The position numbers and the translations under genes are program-made. Positions 1 to 8,823 of a DNA stretch of 64,000 nucleotides are shown one piece after another. The notes under the pieces were generated by a model, which saw nothing but the letters and a program-made list of their open reading frames with translations, had not been told where the DNA came from and made no database searches. Every line of letters begins with the position of its first letter. Positions within the stretch are counted from its first letter, which is position 1. Source of the stretch: Phycisphaerales bacterium (GTDB taxonomy: Bacteria; Planctomycetota; Phycisphaerae; Phycisphaerales; UBA1924); NCBI GenBank assembly GCA_020849105.1, contig JADLGW010000030.1, positions 62,001 through 126,000 on the forward strand, given 5' to 3'.

Positions 1-549
1 CGCATCCGGCAGCGAGAGTTTTCCCACGTCGTGCAGCGCCGCCGCCAGGCGCATCCCCTCGACCCACCGGTCGTCGATCTCCGGGTGCGTGGCCCGCAGT
101 TCATCGGCCAGCAGCACCGAGTACGCGCTCACCCGCTCCAGGTGCGCTCCGGTGTCCGCCTCGCGCTGGTCCGCCAGCCTCACCAGCCCGAAGATCAGCG
201 CATTCCGCGACCCCATGGCACGGGCCACCGTCTGCTCCGTCAGGTGGTGCGCCCCGGTCAGCACGGCCTCCACCGCGAAGGAGTGCCGCCGCAGGCCGCG
301 GTACAGCCGCAGGGACAGCAGCAGCAGCCCCCCGCTGACACCGGCCCCCGCGATCAGCAGCAACTGGGCGGCCGTCAGCGCCCCGATCCTGTCCGTCGCG
401 TCGCCCGTCCGCCCCGCCACGATCACGCGGTGCAGCGCCAGCCCCAGCGCCGCCGTGGACATCGCCAGCAGCCCGACGCACCGCCGTGCATCGACCGCCG
501 CGCTGCGAAGGAACGTGAGTGCGGGGTCGGAGCGCATCACGCCCGCCAT
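1..549 (-). CDS. membrane-anchored HD / HD-GYP domain protein, truncated by window edge
   Basis: The reading frame runs off the left edge, so only about 183 N-terminal residues are visible. The start is taken at the ATG at 549; an in-frame stop lies at 616-618 and a later ATG at 537 is possible. Two hydrophobic segments (about residues 25-50 and 62-92) precede a cytoplasmic part with DTGAHLERVSAYSVLLADEL and then LAAALHDVGKLSLPDA, which is the HD metal-binding motif in the form seen in HD-GYP c-di-GMP phosphodiesterases. The GYP part would lie outside the window, so HD-GYP activity is inferred. It lies downstream of, and on the same strand as, the binding-protein gene. Confidence 0.7.
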   Translation of the reverse strand, partial: MAGVMRSDPALTFLRSAAVDARRCVGLLAMSTAALGLALHRVIVAGRTGDATDRIGALTAAQLLLIAGAGVSGGLLLLSLRLYRGLRRHSFAVEAVLTGAHHLTEQTVARAMGSRNALIFGLVRLADQREADTGAHLERVSAYSVLLADELRATHPEIDDRWVEGMRLAAALHDVGKLSLPDA

Positions 550-663
550 CGGCGTGCGCCCGACGCTGATTCCGCCGGCGCCGAACGCCCCGCCGGGGAT
601 GCCGCCGCACGCGCGTCACGCGCCGCACCACCGGACCCGGCGGGTGTTATCCGGGCGTCGGCG

Positions 664-1725
664 CTAGTTGCCGAGCACCGCGTCGCACTGCTCCAGCGCC
701 CCCGCCAGCGCCGCGGCGATCGCCGCCGTCCCCGGCGCGTGCCCCGCCGGCACCGCCCATGCTCGGAACTCCGATCGCAGCGGCTCCCGAACCGGCGTGT
801 TATGGGAATCGCTCGCCGCCAGCGTCCGCTCCACCCGCTCCGACAGCACGAAGTCGATGAGCCGGTCCGCCGCCTCCGCGTCCGGCCCGCCCCGCACCCG
901 CGCGATGGTGTTGGGCAGGGGCAGGGGGCCCGGGCTCCACCACCGCGACGATCCAGGCTCGTCAACGGCTTCGAACACCAGGTCCACGGGCCAGCCCTCG
1001 CGCTGCGCCGCCCACACGTCGTCGGTATCCGTCAGGCCGGCGTCAACCTCCCCGTGGGCGACCGCCTGCACCACCGCGGAGTTCCCGTCGTACAGCCGCA
1101 CTCCGTTCGCCTTGATCGCCTCCAGCCACGCCCCGAACGCCCCCTCACCCCACGCCGCCCGCAGCGCCCCCATCTGCGTCCGCGTCGTGCCGAACTGCGG
1201 CCTCGCAATCCCGAACCGCCCCTTCCATTTCGCGTCCGTAAGGTCGGCCAGCCGGTGCGGGGCGCCCGCGCCCGTCACCCGTTTCGTGTTGTAGACGATC
1301 ACCCGGGCCCGCGAGGCGAACCCGTACCACATGCCGTTCGCGCCCCGCAGGTCCTTCGGCCAGCCCCCGGGAACGTCCTTCTCCGCCGGGCTTGTGTACG
1401 GTTCCAGCAGCCCGGCGTCCGCCAGCGCGATCGTCCCCATCGCCTCGCTGGACCACCACACGTCCGCCCGCGGCCGCTCTCGCTCCGCGATCAGGCGTTG
1501 CACCAGCCCGGTGGTCTTGGTCGCCTCCGTATCGCCGACCAGCCGCACCCTGATCCCGGTCTGCTTCTCGAACTGGGGCAGGATCTGCCGCAGCAGGTAG
1601 TCGTCCACGCTGCTGTACAGCACGACCTCCGTCTCCGGGCGCGACACGCCGCCGCCGATCAGCCCGAGAGCAGCACCCAGCACGACCAGGGCAGCCCGTC
1701 GTTGCACGCGATTCCCCTTCTTCAC
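664..1725 (-). CDS. extracellular solute-binding protein, Fe(III)-type ABC transporter family
   Basis: 353 residues starting at GTG. A basic, hydrophobic N-terminus (RRAALVVLGAALGLIGGG) looks like a signal sequence. The mature part begins VVLYSSVDDYLLRQILPQFEK, the typical opening of FbpA/AfuA-like periplasmic binding proteins, and continues with RADVWWSSEAM and the hinge-like RVIVYNTKRV. Such proteins deliver ferric iron or other small ligands to an ABC permease. No permease or ATPase gene is present nearby: the upstream neighbour is a coiled-coil membrane protein and the downstream one an HD protein. Transport or ligand sensing therefore depends on genes elsewhere. Family assignment is fairly sure, the ligand is not. 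Confidence 0.8.
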   Translation of the reverse strand: MKKGNRVQRRAALVVLGAALGLIGGGVSRPETEVVLYSSVDDYLLRQILPQFEKQTGIRVRLVGDTEATKTTGLVQRLIAERERPRADVWWSSEAMGTIALADAGLLEPYTSPAEKDVPGGWPKDLRGANGMWYGFASRARVIVYNTKRVTGAGAPHRLADLTDAKWKGRFGIARPQFGTTRTQMGALRAAWGEGAFGAWLEAIKANGVRLYDGNSAVVQAVAHGEVDAGLTDTDDVWAAQREGWPVDLVFEAVDEPGSSRWWSPGPLPLPNTIARVRGGPDAEAADRLIDFVLSERVERTLAASDSHNTPVREPLRSEFRAWAVPAGHAPGTAAIAAALAGALEQCDAVLGN

Positions 1726-1737
1726 ACGGCCGCAGAA

Positions 1738-3477
1738 CTATTTTCCGCCCGCCGGCGTCGCCTTCACCTTGGCCCGCAGGCGCCCGAAGTACGTCTTCAC
1801 CGCGTCCTGGTACTCCCGCGGCACCCGCATGGTCTCGACCGACTCCGCGGCCATGGTGCTGGCCGCCTCGACCGCCTCGCTGAACTCCGCAACCGACTCG
1901 CCCTTGACCTGATCGCCGTAGACCAGGCGGCTCCCCACGATCGGGCCCGCCTGCATCTTCGTCTTGGCCATGGCCTTCTCGGTGGTCGTGGGCGCCTCCT
2001 CGGCGGCGCCACCCCCGCCCATGCCCTTGCCGGGGCCGCCCTGCCCGCGCCCCTTGCGGCTCGAGTCTCCCTCCCGCCACATGTTGGATATCTCGGAGGC
2101 CATCACCTCGCCGTCGCCGTTCCCGTTGCACATCCCCTGCCCGAGCCGGGCGAGCATCCCCTGGCACTCGCCCATGGCGGCGTCCATCTGGTCCATCTCC
2201 GCCGACATCATCTCCATCTCGGAGAGTTGGCCGGACAGGCTCTGGGCCCCCTCCTGCCCCTCCTTGCTCATCCCCGCGGCACTCATCCCCTTGGCCATCT
2301 CGCCCATCGACTGCGCCATGCCCTCGCAGTTCTTCGAGGCGCTGGCCTGCTGCTGCGCCGCCTTCTGCAACTGCTGCTTCTGCTCCTCGCTCAGGTTCTT
2401 CATCTGCTCCAGCGCCTGTTTGAGCGCCGCCGGGCTCTTGGCGGCCTTCTCCGCCTGCTCCCCTGACAGCCCCGCCTTCTCCAGGGCCTTCTTCAGTTCC
2501 TCCCGTTGCTCGGCGATCTTTCCCAGTTGCTCGCTCAGTTTTTCCAGTTGCTTCTTCGCCTGCTCCTTCTGCTCCGGAGACAGGCTTCCGTCGGCCATTT
2601 TCTTCGATAGTTCCCCCAGTTCCTCCTGCGCCTTGGCAAAGTTGCCCTGCGACAACGCCTTGGACAACTCGTCCATCGGCCCGGCGCCCGGCTGCTTCAG
2701 TTGCTTCAGCGCGTTGCGGGTCGCTTCCATCTCCATGGCCTTGTCGCTCTGCCTCAGTTCCTGCAACTTGTCCTGAAGGCTGGTCAGTTTCTTGATGGCC
2801 TGAGACTTCACCTGCTCCGCGGACTTCTGCGACGGGTCGGTGTTCTCGGGGTCAGCCTTCTGGTCCTCCTTGACCTCCACGCCGTGCTTGTTCAGCAGTT
2901 TCTCGATCTCGTCAACCCTCTTGGTCTCCGCCTTCACCTGCTGGATCTGCCGCTGGTTATCCTCGGCGTTCTGCCGGCGCTCCCAGTTGCCCAGCACGTC
3001 CAGCCGCGGGAACGTCCACCACACGACCGCCAGCGCCAGCCCCACGCCGAACGGCACCGGCCACAGACGCGGCGCCTCGAACGGGATCGCCCGCCGCACG
3101 TCCACCCGAGTCGCCCGGTCGCGGGCCGTCTCCACGACCGCACGGGCCCATGCGCCCTCGTTCTTCTCCACGCACAGGGCCGTGGACAGGGATTCGCGCA
3201 GTTCCGCGCGTTCGTCCAGTTCCCGCGCCACCGCCGGCACCGAGTGGCGCCGCACCACGCTCCACGCGGCCGCCGCCAGCACGGCGGCGCTGCCCGCGAT
3301 CCCCGCGTACTGCCACCACTGCCCGTGCGTGAACGCCAGCCCGAACACCTGCTGCACCAGCCTCAGGACCAGCAGGCCTGTCACCGCCGCGGAGGCCGTC
3401 ACGAGCAAAGTCCGAAAAAGGTCCAGCACCAGCAGCCGCCACGCCGCCGATCTGATCACGCGCCTGACTTCGTTCAT
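1738..3477 (-). CDS. large membrane-anchored coiled-coil protein (DUF4175-like)
   Basis: 579 residues. The ATG is preceded by a strong ribosome binding site (GGGAGGT). Two N-terminal membrane segments (about 23-40 and 57-75) and a third near 140-155 are followed by a very long Lys/Gln/Glu-rich coiled coil (about 165-420). A Met/Gly-rich stretch follows, then a tail with VPREYQDAVKTYFGRL. This plan is familiar from planctomycete proteins encoded near MoxR/aerotolerance clusters, often labelled DUF4175-like, but I recognise no catalytic motif. The gene ends 12 bases before the binding-protein gene, so the two are likely co-transcribed. A scaffolding or envelope role is only inference. Confidence 0.7.
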   Translation of the reverse strand: MNEVRRVIRSAAWRLLVLDLFRTLLVTASAAVTGLLVLRLVQQVFGLAFTHGQWWQYAGIAGSAAVLAAAAWSVVRRHSVPAVARELDERAELRESLSTALCVEKNEGAWARAVVETARDRATRVDVRRAIPFEAPRLWPVPFGVGLALAVVWWTFPRLDVLGNWERRQNAEDNQRQIQQVKAETKRVDEIEKLLNKHGVEVKEDQKADPENTDPSQKSAEQVKSQAIKKLTSLQDKLQELRQSDKAMEMEATRNALKQLKQPGAGPMDELSKALSQGNFAKAQEELGELSKKMADGSLSPEQKEQAKKQLEKLSEQLGKIAEQREELKKALEKAGLSGEQAEKAAKSPAALKQALEQMKNLSEEQKQQLQKAAQQQASASKNCEGMAQSMGEMAKGMSAAGMSKEGQEGAQSLSGQLSEMEMMSAEMDQMDAAMGECQGMLARLGQGMCNGNGDGEVMASEISNMWREGDSSRKGRGQGGPGKGMGGGGAAEEAPTTTEKAMAKTKMQAGPIVGSRLVYGDQVKGESVAEFSEAVEAASTMAAESVETMRVPREYQDAVKTYFGRLRAKVKATPAGGK

Positions 3478-3646
3478 CGCTGGACCTCCCGACGACTCGC
3501 CTCCCCTGACCCCTCCACCGCCCTACCCGCATTCTACGGTTCAGCCGGGGATTTGTTGCCCCAGTTCATCGGCTGTTACGCGCGTGCTGTGGGCCCGGGG
3601 TTGACCTTCCGCCTGGCGGAGCGGCCGCTCCACAGACCACAGAATG

Positions 3647-3652
3647 TACGAT
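3647..3652 (+). promoter_or_regulatory. -10-like hexamer TACGAT, O-antigen ligase
   Basis: TACGAT ends eight bases before GTG 3661 and helps choose that start. Confidence 0.4.
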
Positions 3653-3660
3653 GCGACCGG

Positions 3661-4980
3661 GTGCCCATCTTCCCAGCCATCCGGTCGCAGCAACGCATCC
3701 AGGCCGCGTTTGACCACCAGCGGGCCCGGGACGAGATCGGGCACCGCATCCACCTGGCCTTCGCCCTGGCCTGGTGCTTCCTGCTGGCCGCCCCTACCAC
3801 CGTCGTCGAGATCGCTGTCGCGCCGCTCTACGTCTTCGGCCTCTGGAGAGTGCTCAACGTCCGTCGGACCTGGCCTGCCGCCCTTCTCTCCCCGCAGTTC
3901 CTTCTCCTGGCCGCCTGGGGGCTCTGGGGGTGCGTCACCCTCATCTGGTCCCCCGACCGCTACCACGGCATGGCCGAACTCAACCGCCTCCGCTTCGCCC
4001 TCGTCATCTGGATGCTCTGGCCCGTCATGGACCGGCGGGCGTGGCTCCTGGCCGCACTCTCCGGCGGCTTCCTCCTCGGCAACCTCTCGCAGGCCGTGCA
4101 CCTGCTCGCCCATTACGCACACCTCTCCTGGCCCGATTTCGGCCGCGAGCCTGACCGGTACTCCGCGTGGTGGGACCCGGTTGTCGGCGGCTCGCTGCTC
4201 TGCGGCGCGCTCGGTGTGCACCTCGCCTTCGCCGTTCGAAGCGGCCCTGCCCGGCGACCCGGCACCATCGGGGCCCTCATCACGATGCTGGGCATCCTCG
4301 CAACCGGCACGCGCGGCGCCTGGATCGCCGGCGCCATCCTGTGTGCCGCGGCCGCCATCATCAGCGCGGTCGCTGCGCTGCGTCGGCGCGTCCGCCCCTG
4401 GGGCGCATGGGCCGCACTGGTTCCGTGTGCGCTCTTCCTTGCCGCCGCGATCACAATCGCCCCTTCGCTCGCTCGCCGTGCCGAGGATGCCCGGCGCGAC
4501 ATTGCCGCAGCCGTCGAACGCGGCGACTTCTCGGGGTACACCGCGACCCGCCTCTTCCTCTGGCAGCAGGCGGCCCGCGCTGTCGCCGCCAGCCCGATCG
4601 GCGGCGTCGGCATCGGCGGCTTTCGGCACTGGCTGGAGCCGGCGGTCGCGGCGCTGCCTCGGGAACACCGCCCGCGCTCGCACGCCCACGCCCACAGCAC
4701 GCCCCTGCACGTCGCCGCGACCACCGGGCTGGTCGGACTCGGCCTCGCGATCGCCTGGCTCGCCGCCTGCCTCCGCGGCTCACTCCGCCGCGAACCCGAC
4801 GGCTCGCGCGACCCGACCGCCCTGGCGGCCGGCGCGGGGCTTGTCGGGCTGCTCCTGGCCGGGCTCTTCGACCCCGTCCACGTCAACGCCCAGACGGCTG
4901 CCCTGCTCTACACCCTCGCCGCCTTTACCATCACGCCGCGACCGTCGCCCGCGCGGCCGCGACGACCCGGGGCGGTGTGA
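3661..4980 (+). CDS. O-antigen ligase / polymerase family membrane protein
   Basis: About 439 residues with roughly ten hydrophobic segments. The central GTRGAWIAG motif, the later GVGIGGFRHW and the HAHSTPLHVAATTGLVGLGL segment match the Wzy_C/WaaL family, where such arginine and histidine positions bind the lipid-linked glycan. The family polymerises or ligates surface polysaccharide at the outer face of the cytoplasmic membrane. The frame is open far upstream; GTG 3661 is chosen because a TACGAT -10-like box ends eight bases before it and the first membrane segment follows soon after. The neighbouring glycosyltransferases on the other strand support a polysaccharide role. Confidence 0.82.
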   Translation: MPIFPAIRSQQRIQAAFDHQRARDEIGHRIHLAFALAWCFLLAAPTTVVEIAVAPLYVFGLWRVLNVRRTWPAALLSPQFLLLAAWGLWGCVTLIWSPDRYHGMAELNRLRFALVIWMLWPVMDRRAWLLAALSGGFLLGNLSQAVHLLAHYAHLSWPDFGREPDRYSAWWDPVVGGSLLCGALGVHLAFAVRSGPARRPGTIGALITMLGILATGTRGAWIAGAILCAAAAIISAVAALRRRVRPWGAWAALVPCALFLAAAITIAPSLARRAEDARRDIAAAVERGDFSGYTATRLFLWQQAARAVAASPIGGVGIGGFRHWLEPAVAALPREHRPRSHAHAHSTPLHVAATTGLVGLGLAIAWLAACLRGSLRREPDGSRDPTALAAGAGLVGLLLAGLFDPVHVNAQTAALLYTLAAFTITPRPSPARPRRPGAV

Positions 4981-6247
4981 GCGCCCGCAGCCCCGTAAGG
5001 GCCGCGAGGATCGGCGCCGCGTGGTCCGGCGTCACGATCACCAGTTGATCCCCGGTCATGGAGGCACGAGCAACCCGCACCGCCCGGAGACCGGGGATGA
5101 TCGGGGCCGCGGCCTTCGCGTCGTCGTCGCACCATGCGAACGCGATGCCCAGGGCGGCAAGTTCCTGCGCCAGCGCCCGCCCGTTGCGGCCCATGCCGTA
5201 CACGACGAGCCCGCCGGTACCGGCCAGTTCGGCGGCGGCGCCGGCCACCTCACGCCACGACGGTCCCGCGAAATCCAGTTCACGCAGGGCACCGCGAAGC
5301 GCCGGGTACTCCGCGCACGCCCCGGTGATGCGCCCGCGCCACGCCCGGCGCCGATCCGCACCGCCGCCGGGCCCCACGCCTTCCTGGCGGCACAGGCCCC
5401 ACGCGGCCGCCCCGCGCAGCACGGCCGCCTCCTCCGCGCTCAGGTTGTCCAGCCCGCCCGCAGACCCGGCACACTCGCGGACCAGCGCCGCGTCCCCGCA
5501 CGCGGCGGCGCGCCCGATGCTCCGCAGCGTCCATTCGCGGGCGGCCCGCGCCCTGAGCCCAGGCGCCGCGGATGCCCGGTCGATGACCCGCAGCCCGACC
5601 AGCCACATCGTCCGCAGCGCATCCGACATCGACCCCGGCCGCATCCGGTAGTGGAACAGCGGTTCCTGGACGACCGGGGCCCACCGCGCCCCGGCTGCCG
5701 TCAGCCGCAGCCAGCACTCCCAGTCCTCGTGTACCGGCAACGCCGGGTCGAACAGCGGCCCCGCCGCCCGGCCCGCACCGGATCGCCGGACAACGACGCC
5801 CCCGACCGCCAGCGGGTTGTGCCGCAGCAACCGGGCCGCGGTCAGGTCGTGCTCCCCCGGGTGAATGACCCAGCCGACATCCTCCAGGTCCGGCCCGACC
5901 ATCGCGTAGGCGCACGCGGCAAGGTCGTGCCCGTCGAGCGCCGCGAGCATCCGGGCTGCGAACGCCGGCGCCACGGTGTCGTCCGCATCGAGGAAGCACA
6001 CCGCGTCCGCCCGCGCCGCGTCCCACCCCGCATTCCTGGCCGCGCCGAGGCCGGCGTTGGCCTGCCGGACCACGCCGATCCGCCTGTCGCCCAGGGCCAG
6101 CGCCGCGTCGCCGGTGCCGTCACCGCTCCCGTCATCCACGACGATCGCCGACCAGTCGCCCCGCGTCTGGGCCAGCAACGAACGCAGCGTGGTCCCGATC
6201 GTCGCCCGCGCGTTGAACGCCGGAACCACGAAGCACAGGGCCGTCAC
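4931..6247 (-). CDS. family 2 glycosyltransferase with C-terminal Rossmann-like domain
   Basis: 438 residues. The GTG start overlaps the stop of the upstream glycosyltransferase gene in a GTGA arrangement, so translation is probably coupled. The N-terminal GT-A fold shows CFVVPAFNARATIGTTLRSL, VVDDGSGDGTGD and the metal-binding CFLDADDTVAP, followed by HEDWECWLRL, a usual acceptor-site feature. The last 100 or so residues hold VVYGMGRNGRALAQELAALG, a nucleotide-binding-like fold ending in IVTPDHAAPILAAL, which is not part of ordinary GT2 enzymes. The 3' end overlaps the O-antigen ligase gene on the opposite strand by 50 bases. Sugar specificity cannot be read from the sequence. Confidence 0.85.
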   Translation of the reverse strand: MTALCFVVPAFNARATIGTTLRSLLAQTRGDWSAIVVDDGSGDGTGDAALALGDRRIGVVRQANAGLGAARNAGWDAARADAVCFLDADDTVAPAFAARMLAALDGHDLAACAYAMVGPDLEDVGWVIHPGEHDLTAARLLRHNPLAVGGVVVRRSGAGRAAGPLFDPALPVHEDWECWLRLTAAGARWAPVVQEPLFHYRMRPGSMSDALRTMWLVGLRVIDRASAAPGLRARAAREWTLRSIGRAAACGDAALVRECAGSAGGLDNLSAEEAAVLRGAAAWGLCRQEGVGPGGGADRRRAWRGRITGACAEYPALRGALRELDFAGPSWREVAGAAAELAGTGGLVVYGMGRNGRALAQELAALGIAFAWCDDDAKAAAPIIPGLRAVRVARASMTGDQLVIVTPDHAAPILAALTGLRALTPPRVVAAARATVAA

Positions 6248-8697
6248 GGCGGCGCCCCCAGAGACCCGCGCACCAGGTCCAGCACCCTCGCGACAAACGC
6301 GGTGTGGGTCAGCCGCTCGCGGACTCTCCCGGCGATCGCCGCGGACATCCCGTTCCGCCACGCCGGCGCATCCATGGCGTGCTCCACCTGCCGCTCCAGC
6401 CCCGCGGCATCGCCGAACGTCGTCTCCGCCAGATCCACGAGCAGCCAGTCCGGCCTGTGCTCCGGCTCCAGCGCCGGGCGCGACAGCAGGCTCGCCACGC
6501 GCCGCTTGCCCGATTCGTACTCGCCCCCCGGTGGAGGGCCCATCCCCAGGCGCTGCAGCAGCCCCGTCAGGCCCATGAGTTCCGCGTTGTCCGCCACCGC
6601 GTACCACACCCGGTCCGCATCCTCGCGCCGGGGTGTGATCCCCGACGCGGCCGCGCTCCGCTGGGCGCACGACCGGACGATGCTCATCGCGTCCGCCGTC
6701 AGCCGGCACAGCGGCAGTCCGCCGGACAGCGCGCACTCCATCACCCGCTGGTGGCTCAGCGTCATGACGCTCGCGTGCAGGTGCGCACGCGCCCCCCGGT
6801 ACGCCGCCCGGAGCGGCTCGCCGTGCTCCACCTCACCCCTGGCGTACCGACCGAAACGCGGGTGCGATTCCCACCCCCGCCCGTACAGGTGCAGGCGCCA
6901 GCCCCGTCGCTCACAGACCTCCGCCGCCCACCCCAGCATCTCGTGCCGCAGCGCCCGGTCCGCCAGCGGGCACGCGTAGTGGCGGTAGACCTGCGCCACC
7001 GCGTCCGGAGCCGGATCGCCGCCGCCCGCCTCGCCCAGCGCCGCCCGCGTCGCCGCCAGCAGCGCCCCCTGGGCCGAGGCCGCGCCCGCGTCCGCGGCGA
7101 TCGCCGTCACCCGCGGGTAGAGCGCGCCCAGCGCCCGCCGGATCAGGCCCGCAGGCCCGGCCTCGCGCGACAGCCGCGCGTGCATCGCCTCCGGGGTCTC
7201 GCTGTGATGCGTCAGCAGCGCGACCTCGCACTCGTACGCACGGGCCAGAGCCGGCTCAACCGGACCATCGTGGAACTTCTCCTCGCTCGCCGCCACCGGC
7301 ATCGCCAGCGTCCGCTCCCGTGGGAACCCGTGCCGCTCGAACAACTCCGGGTGCAGGTGCCCCGCCAGGAAGTCCATCGCCCCCTGCGCCCGCCCCACCT
7401 CCGGATTGAACTGGTGCGGCATCGCGTCCTGGATCCAGCAGACCCACGGCACCTCCGGCGGGCACAGCGACCCCAGGTTCGCCCGGGTGTAGTTGATCAG
7501 GACCACGAGGTCGGGCTCAAACTCCGCGAACTTCCTCGCGTACGCCAGCGACGAGAAGTGCGACGTGTCGTCCGGCTCGATCAGCAGGTCCGCCCGGCAA
7601 CCGGCACGCGACAGCGCGGCCACCAGGTCGCGGCTGGCGTGCTGCACGAACGTCGAGTACCGGCACGTCGGCACGAGCACGCGCAGCGGGTCGGCCCCGC
7701 GTGCCGCCGCGTACCGCCGCGACCACCACGCCCGGTCCCGCCCCGTGTACTTTGCCCGCACGTCCCGCGTCAGCCGCTCATACTCGCGGAGCTGCGCATC
7801 CTCCGCGACCCGTACCGACGCTTCGAGCGCGGGCGTCAGCCGTGCCCGGACCGCGTTCAACGGCACCACCGGGCCGGTGATCTGGCTGTCCAGGCGTTCC
7901 CGGAACCATCCCTCCAGGGCACGCGCACCGACGGCCACGCTCAGGCGCTCCTGCCGCAAGACTCCGCGCAGGTCCGCCAGCGCCAGGCCGTCCAGCAACT
8001 CCATCGCGTCCGCCTGCACGAGCACCAGGCGCGTCCATGATCCGTCCTTCCGCCGGGGCAGGACCTCCGCGATCCGCCGCAGCATCCACGGCGGGTCGGC
8101 ACCCTCCAGGTAGACGTTGTTGAACCGCGGCCGCTGCTCCGGATCCGGCTGGCCGGCCCCAAAGTGCTGCGCCACGAACCCCTGCGCCGCCCCCGCATGG
8201 TCGCCGAGCAGTTCGGGTGTGCCGGAGTCGGTGGCCTGGCTGCGGCCTTGGGCTGCCACACGCCGGCGCACCCTGACCACGTTCCCTCCGCTCGCCCGGA
8301 ACCACCGCGTCCCGGTATTCGCCCCAATCCATCGCTCCAGCCCGCCGCTGAGGTCAACGCCCCGTTCGATCAGCACCGAGGCGTTGGCGCGGCAGGTTTG
8401 CACGGCGGTCGCGCCCGGAATCTCATCACCCGGCAGCGACTCCGTGGCCGCGCGCAACTGGTCCACCGCGGCGACCGCCCCCGCTTCCAGAAGGCTCAGG
8501 TGTTCGAGCGCCGCCGTCCGGAGTCCCAGCCGCGCAAAGTTTGCCGCCGCCAGCACCCGTACTCCGGCATCGTCCGGAGCGACGCGCAGGGCCTGCGCGG
8601 CGACCGCCAGGAACTCCCACGGGCGGCCGGCCTCCCCCAACCGGACAATCTCGTCCCGGTTCATCCGGCGTGTCGGGGGCGCAGCGGTCGCGGGCAT
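6244..8697 (-). CDS. large glycosyltransferase-like protein (GT4/DUF3880-like)
   Basis: 817 residues. The N-terminal third is helical and TPR-like (ALRVAPDDAGVRVLAAANFARLG). The middle begins RVLVPTCRYSTFVQHASRDL and contains PDLVVLINYTRANLGSL and PWVCWIQDAMPHQF, the GT-B style N-lobe. The C-lobe has GWRLHLYGRGWESHPRFG and an AYRGARAHLHASVMTLSHQR stretch ending in MECALSGGLPLCRL, the usual end-of-GT1/GT4 region where the conserved glutamate binds donor sugar. An AGAGGT-like ribosome binding site precedes the ATG. It is the first gene of a two-gene unit with the GT2 downstream. Donor and acceptor are unknown. Confidence 0.72.
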   Translation of the reverse strand: MPATAAPPTRRMNRDEIVRLGEAGRPWEFLAVAAQALRVAPDDAGVRVLAAANFARLGLRTAALEHLSLLEAGAVAAVDQLRAATESLPGDEIPGATAVQTCRANASVLIERGVDLSGGLERWIGANTGTRWFRASGGNVVRVRRRVAAQGRSQATDSGTPELLGDHAGAAQGFVAQHFGAGQPDPEQRPRFNNVYLEGADPPWMLRRIAEVLPRRKDGSWTRLVLVQADAMELLDGLALADLRGVLRQERLSVAVGARALEGWFRERLDSQITGPVVPLNAVRARLTPALEASVRVAEDAQLREYERLTRDVRAKYTGRDRAWWSRRYAAARGADPLRVLVPTCRYSTFVQHASRDLVAALSRAGCRADLLIEPDDTSHFSSLAYARKFAEFEPDLVVLINYTRANLGSLCPPEVPWVCWIQDAMPHQFNPEVGRAQGAMDFLAGHLHPELFERHGFPRERTLAMPVAASEEKFHDGPVEPALARAYECEVALLTHHSETPEAMHARLSREAGPAGLIRRALGALYPRVTAIAADAGAASAQGALLAATRAALGEAGGGDPAPDAVAQVYRHYACPLADRALRHEMLGWAAEVCERRGWRLHLYGRGWESHPRFGRYARGEVEHGEPLRAAYRGARAHLHASVMTLSHQRVMECALSGGLPLCRLTADAMSIVRSCAQRSAAASGITPRREDADRVWYAVADNAELMGLTGLLQRLGMGPPPGGEYESGKRRVASLLSRPALEPEHRPDWLLVDLAETTFGDAAGLERQVEHAMDAPAWRNGMSAAIAGRVRERLTHTAFVARVLDLVRGSLGAPP

Positions 8698-8823
8698 GGA
8701 CCTCTATCGGTTGCATACGAGACGCGACCGCAAGGGAGCGTTCCCCCGCTCCCGGCCCTTGGCGCGATCCCTCATGGCCGCGTCTCTGATTCGCGCACGG
8801 GCCGCCCGCCGATACACACGCCG

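Noticed and set aside
31-2466. Long plus-strand open frame of 811 codons
   Set aside because: Arg/Pro/His-rich translation typical of the antisense of GC-rich genes; the minus strand carries an HD protein, a binding protein and a coiled-coil protein.
3644-6979. 1111-codon plus-strand frame
   Set aside because: Out-of-frame shadow of the O-antigen ligase gene and antisense of two glycosyltransferases; composition is Ser/Pro/Arg low complexity.
8164-8823. Upstream extension of the HldE-like gene
   Set aside because: The extra 220 codons are antisense to the 817-residue glycosyltransferase and have no domain; translation from ATG 8824 starts the nucleotidyltransferase domain correctly.
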